A stretch of 64,000 nt of DNA, taken from Halobacillus sp. Marseille-Q1614 (GTDB lineage Bacteria; Bacillota; Bacilli; Bacillales; Halobacillaceae). The translations under genes were made by a program, and so were the position numbers. Positions 62,031 through 64,000 of this stretch are shown here, piece by piece (positions within the stretch are counted from its first letter, which is position 1; each line of letters starts with the position of its first letter). Below the pieces are notes generated by a model. That model saw nothing but the letters and a program-made list of their open reading frames with translations. It did no database searches and was not told where the DNA came from. The stretch is taken from the NCBI RefSeq assembly GCF_902809865.1, contig NZ_CADDWH010000001.1, positions 1,860,001-1,924,000 of the forward strand. Reading direction: 5' to 3'.

Positions 62031-63055
62031 ATATTCTCTCTTTTTTGGGTCGACAACCGATGTTCGACTGAATAAGGGACAATAATACGTTTCGCCGGCT
62101 CTTCTTTATGTTTCACTTTTTCAATTAAGCACCTCGCTGCTTGATAGCCTAATTCAAAAATTTTGATGTCGACCGTCGTTAGCGGCGGCCTTGTAATTTC
62201 AGAAAGATAGACATTATTAAAGCTGACGATTGATACGTCCTCTGGAACCATCAGTCCTAATTCCTCAAGCATATGAATGACCCCAACCGCCATCAGATCA
62301 TCTGCAATGACTAAACCAGTCGGCGGTTCAGGCAGGCGAAACAGCTGATGGACCGCTTGCCTCCCTCCCGATTTTAGAAATTCGGTATGAACGCGATATT
62401 CTTCTAAAAAAGGAAGCGACGCTGCTTCTAAAGCTTCCTGATAACCTTTTAGCCGGTCGACGGTCACCATCAAATCAAGAGAACCGCCGATAAAAGCAAT
62501 CCGTTCATGGCCTAAATCGATTAAGTGTTTCGTAATCTCGCTTCCGCTTTGGATATTATTGTTATCTACATGCGTAATTTCATCAGTCCGCTCTGTCGGC
62601 TTCCCGATAATTACAAATGGAAAATCCTTTTCGATGAGGAACTGAAGAACCGGATCGTTTACTTGGGAATAGAGCAAAATGACACCATCGACCCAATTTC
62701 CGTAGACCATCCGTTCAACGCCTTCTAACATCTCTTGATCTGTTTCTCCTGTAGAGATGGAGATTGAATAGTTCTGCTTATGCGCAATGGAGCTGATTCC
62801 TCGCAGCACTTCAGGGAAGAATGGATTCTGCAGAGATTTATCTGCACTAAAAGGCATCACAATCCCTAGAGATTGCGTCGACCGGCTTGCTAAATTTCTC
62901 GCATTGGCGTTTGGGTGGTAGCCCATATCCTTCATAATCTTTTTAACTTTTCGTTTAGTTGCCGGGCTGATGCGCGGACTGTCCGCTATGACTCGGGACA
63001 CCGTAGAGGGGGCGACACCGGCCGCTTTCGCCACGTCTTTAATTGTTACTCCCAT
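62015..63055 (-). CDS. LacI-family transcriptional repressor, 346 aa
   Basis: N-terminal LacI HTH: VTIKDVAKAAGVAPSTVSRVIAD (residues about 3-25) with hinge NANARNLASRS, followed by a periplasmic-binding-like sensor domain (GIVMPFSAD, VDGVILLYS, IGKPTERTDEITHVDNNN, ERIAFIGGS). C-terminal SEITRPPLTTVDI is typical. Likely a maltose/maltodextrin-type repressor because a GH13 gene lies immediately upstream in the same direction, but the sugar is not fixed by the sequence. Confidence 0.9.
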   Translation of the reverse strand: MGVTIKDVAKAAGVAPSTVSRVIADSPRISPATKRKVKKIMKDMGYHPNANARNLASRSTQSLGIVMPFSADKSLQNPFFPEVLRGISSIAHKQNYSISISTGETDQEMLEGVERMVYGNWVDGVILLYSQVNDPVLQFLIEKDFPFVIIGKPTERTDEITHVDNNNIQSGSEITKHLIDLGHERIAFIGGSLDLMVTVDRLKGYQEALEAASLPFLEEYRVHTEFLKSGGRQAVHQLFRLPEPPTGLVIADDLMAVGVIHMLEELGLMVPEDVSIVSFNNVYLSEITRPPLTTVDIKIFELGYQAARCLIEKVKHKEEPAKRIIVPYSVEHRLSTQKRENIKEQA

Positions 63056-63077
63056 GGTTTCACCTTCTAGTGTAGAT

Positions 63078-64000
63078 TCAATTTGTCACGTTCTTTTTAC
63101 TCCTAATGCTTATGGCTATGACAGCTATAACAAAAAGAAGCAGCACTCCTCCTACAAATCCGATAAACAGCCAGTTAAACCCTGCATTTTCTTCTACTAT
63201 AAATATGTCACTAGTTTCTCTTTCCATTGCAATTCGATAGCTGCCGTCATCAGACTGCCTGATCATCCCATCCTGAATTAGTCCGCGCAGCTGCCGATCA
63301 TCCAAAAGATGTTTGAGCTCCGTCGCACGTGTTTTTGTTGCGTTATTAATGGCTATGATCATCGTCTGATCCTCAAGCTTCCTTTCATAAACTATCAATC
63401 CATTTTCATTATACAACTCTTTATAACTTCCCCGAGTTAAGACAGGAAATTCATTACGTATGGAGTTCAGCTTTTCAATCATCTGGCTTATTTCATCATT
63501 TCCGCCTTTAAAGCTCATCAATTGATTGTATTCCATGTCTTTCCCTTCATCTAAAGGGATTTCTGTACCATACAAAGTAACAGGTATACCCGGATAGGTA
63601 AACGAGTGGATCAATGCCAGCTTCCAGCGGGTGATCGGGTTTTCTCCTTCTCTAACTGCCAGGCGTGTCAGCCGGTCTGAAAACGGCTTGTCAATATAAT
63701 GGTTGGCCATATAGGCAGACGTGCCTTGCTGCTTTATTTGCACCCACGGTTCATAGAGATTGCCCAGACTGGTGTCAGGTGTATTAAAAGCTTCTGCCGC
63801 ATTTTCCTGAAATTCAGGAATTGTATAGCTGACATTTTCTACATCCGCCTCTGCACCAGCCATCACGATCGCATTCTCATCTATTTCAAGCAATGCCAAG
63901 CTGAACTCTTCCACAAATTCATCACTAGGAGTCCCCTGCAGCTGGAACCCGTCAACATTTGTCTGCTCGACCCACCATTCAGCCGTCTCAATAAAATAAT
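63078..64000 (-). CDS. GH13-type alpha-amylase family protein, C-terminal part, membrane-anchored
   Basis: Runs off the right window edge; 307 residues are visible. The first part is the end of a GH13 barrel (EWWVEQTNVDGFQLQ, YPGIPVTLYGTEIPL, QLMSFKGGNDEI), then a beta-sandwich, then one C-terminal membrane helix (WLFIGFVGGVLLLFVIAVIAI) with a basic end. The usual VDGFRLD nucleophile motif reads VDGFQLQ, and the NHD motif reads NHY, so the catalytic Asp residues look replaced. It may be an inactive binding or sensory homologue. Upstream of and in the same direction as the LacI-type gene. Confidence 0.85.
   Translation of the reverse strand, partial: YFIETAEWWVEQTNVDGFQLQGTPSDEFVEEFSLALLEIDENAIVMAGAEADVENVSYTIPEFQENAAEAFNTPDTSLGNLYEPWVQIKQQGTSAYMANHYIDKPFSDRLTRLAVREGENPITRWKLALIHSFTYPGIPVTLYGTEIPLDEGKDMEYNQLMSFKGGNDEISQMIEKLNSIRNEFPVLTRGSYKELYNENGLIVYERKLEDQTMIIAINNATKTRATELKHLLDDRQLRGLIQDGMIRQSDDGSYRIAMERETSDIFIVEENAGFNWLFIGFVGGVLLLFVIAVIAISIRSKKNVTN

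Overview
The window reads as a chromosomal segment of a low-to-mid GC, spore-forming member of the Bacillaceae. Gene order from about 10.9 to 62 kb follows Bacillus subtilis blocks: yjcHGF; cotZ-cotO-fabI; yjbQ; prpE-yjbO-nadF-yjbM-yjbK-yjbI-spxH; pepF-coiA-mecA; yjbE-spx-yjbC; opp; trpS-yjbA; fabF-fabH-med-yjaV-yjzD; and a yitS/T/U/V/W-like set. Acidic proteins, MgtE, a CPA2 cation/proton antiporter and an Opp system point to the halophilic or halotolerant side of the family (Halobacillus-like). This is inferred from gene content and order, not from any search.

Region 1 to about 10.59 kb is foreign. It is a leftward-extending integrative element whose tyrosine recombinase abuts the 3' end of a tRNA-Val(GAC) gene. 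It carries a Rep/HTH-like winged-helix protein, a small XRE regulator, an HNH endonuclease and a chain of tightly coupled small minus-strand genes. It also holds a roughly 2 kb block without convincing genes but with several repeat types, and one AT-rich plus-strand cargo gene (7630-8580) of unknown function. The recombinase is split by a 1-nt deletion in an A run. The distal end and second att site lie outside the window.

10.6-22.3 kb: tRNA-Val, the yjcH-yjcG-yjcF operon, a YetF-type membrane protein, a metallo-beta-lactamase-fold hydrolase, a spore-coat group (cotZ with a clear sigma-K promoter, cotO, small coat-like genes), FapR-controlled fabI, yjbQ and mgtE, prpE, and a pair of dispersed intergenic repeats. 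22.3-34.6 kb: pseudouridine synthase, NAD kinase, small alarmone synthetase, CYTH protein, truncated globin, SpxH, PepF, CoiA, MecA, TerC-like YjbE, Spx, YjbC and a secreted COG1306 glycosidase-like protein. SpxH, MecA and Spx together form the ClpXP/ClpCP proteolytic control circuit for stress and competence; CoiA and the downstream Med add further competence functions.

34.8-50.4 kb: the oppABCDF operon with a hairpin after oppA, a T-box-controlled trpS, yjbA, an LCP cell-wall ligase, the FapR-controlled fabH-fabF pair, med (no comZ seen), yjaV, yjzD and uppP. 50.5-64 kb: mobB-moaE-moaD for molybdenum cofactor, an Fe-S assembly factor, an esterase and HAD phosphatases, a frameshifted peptidoglycan amidase, the subtilase AprX, an Nfu-type protein, a BsuPI-domain lipoprotein, YitT and DegV proteins, a LacI-family repressor, and the C-terminal part of a membrane-anchored GH13 protein that lacks expected catalytic residues.
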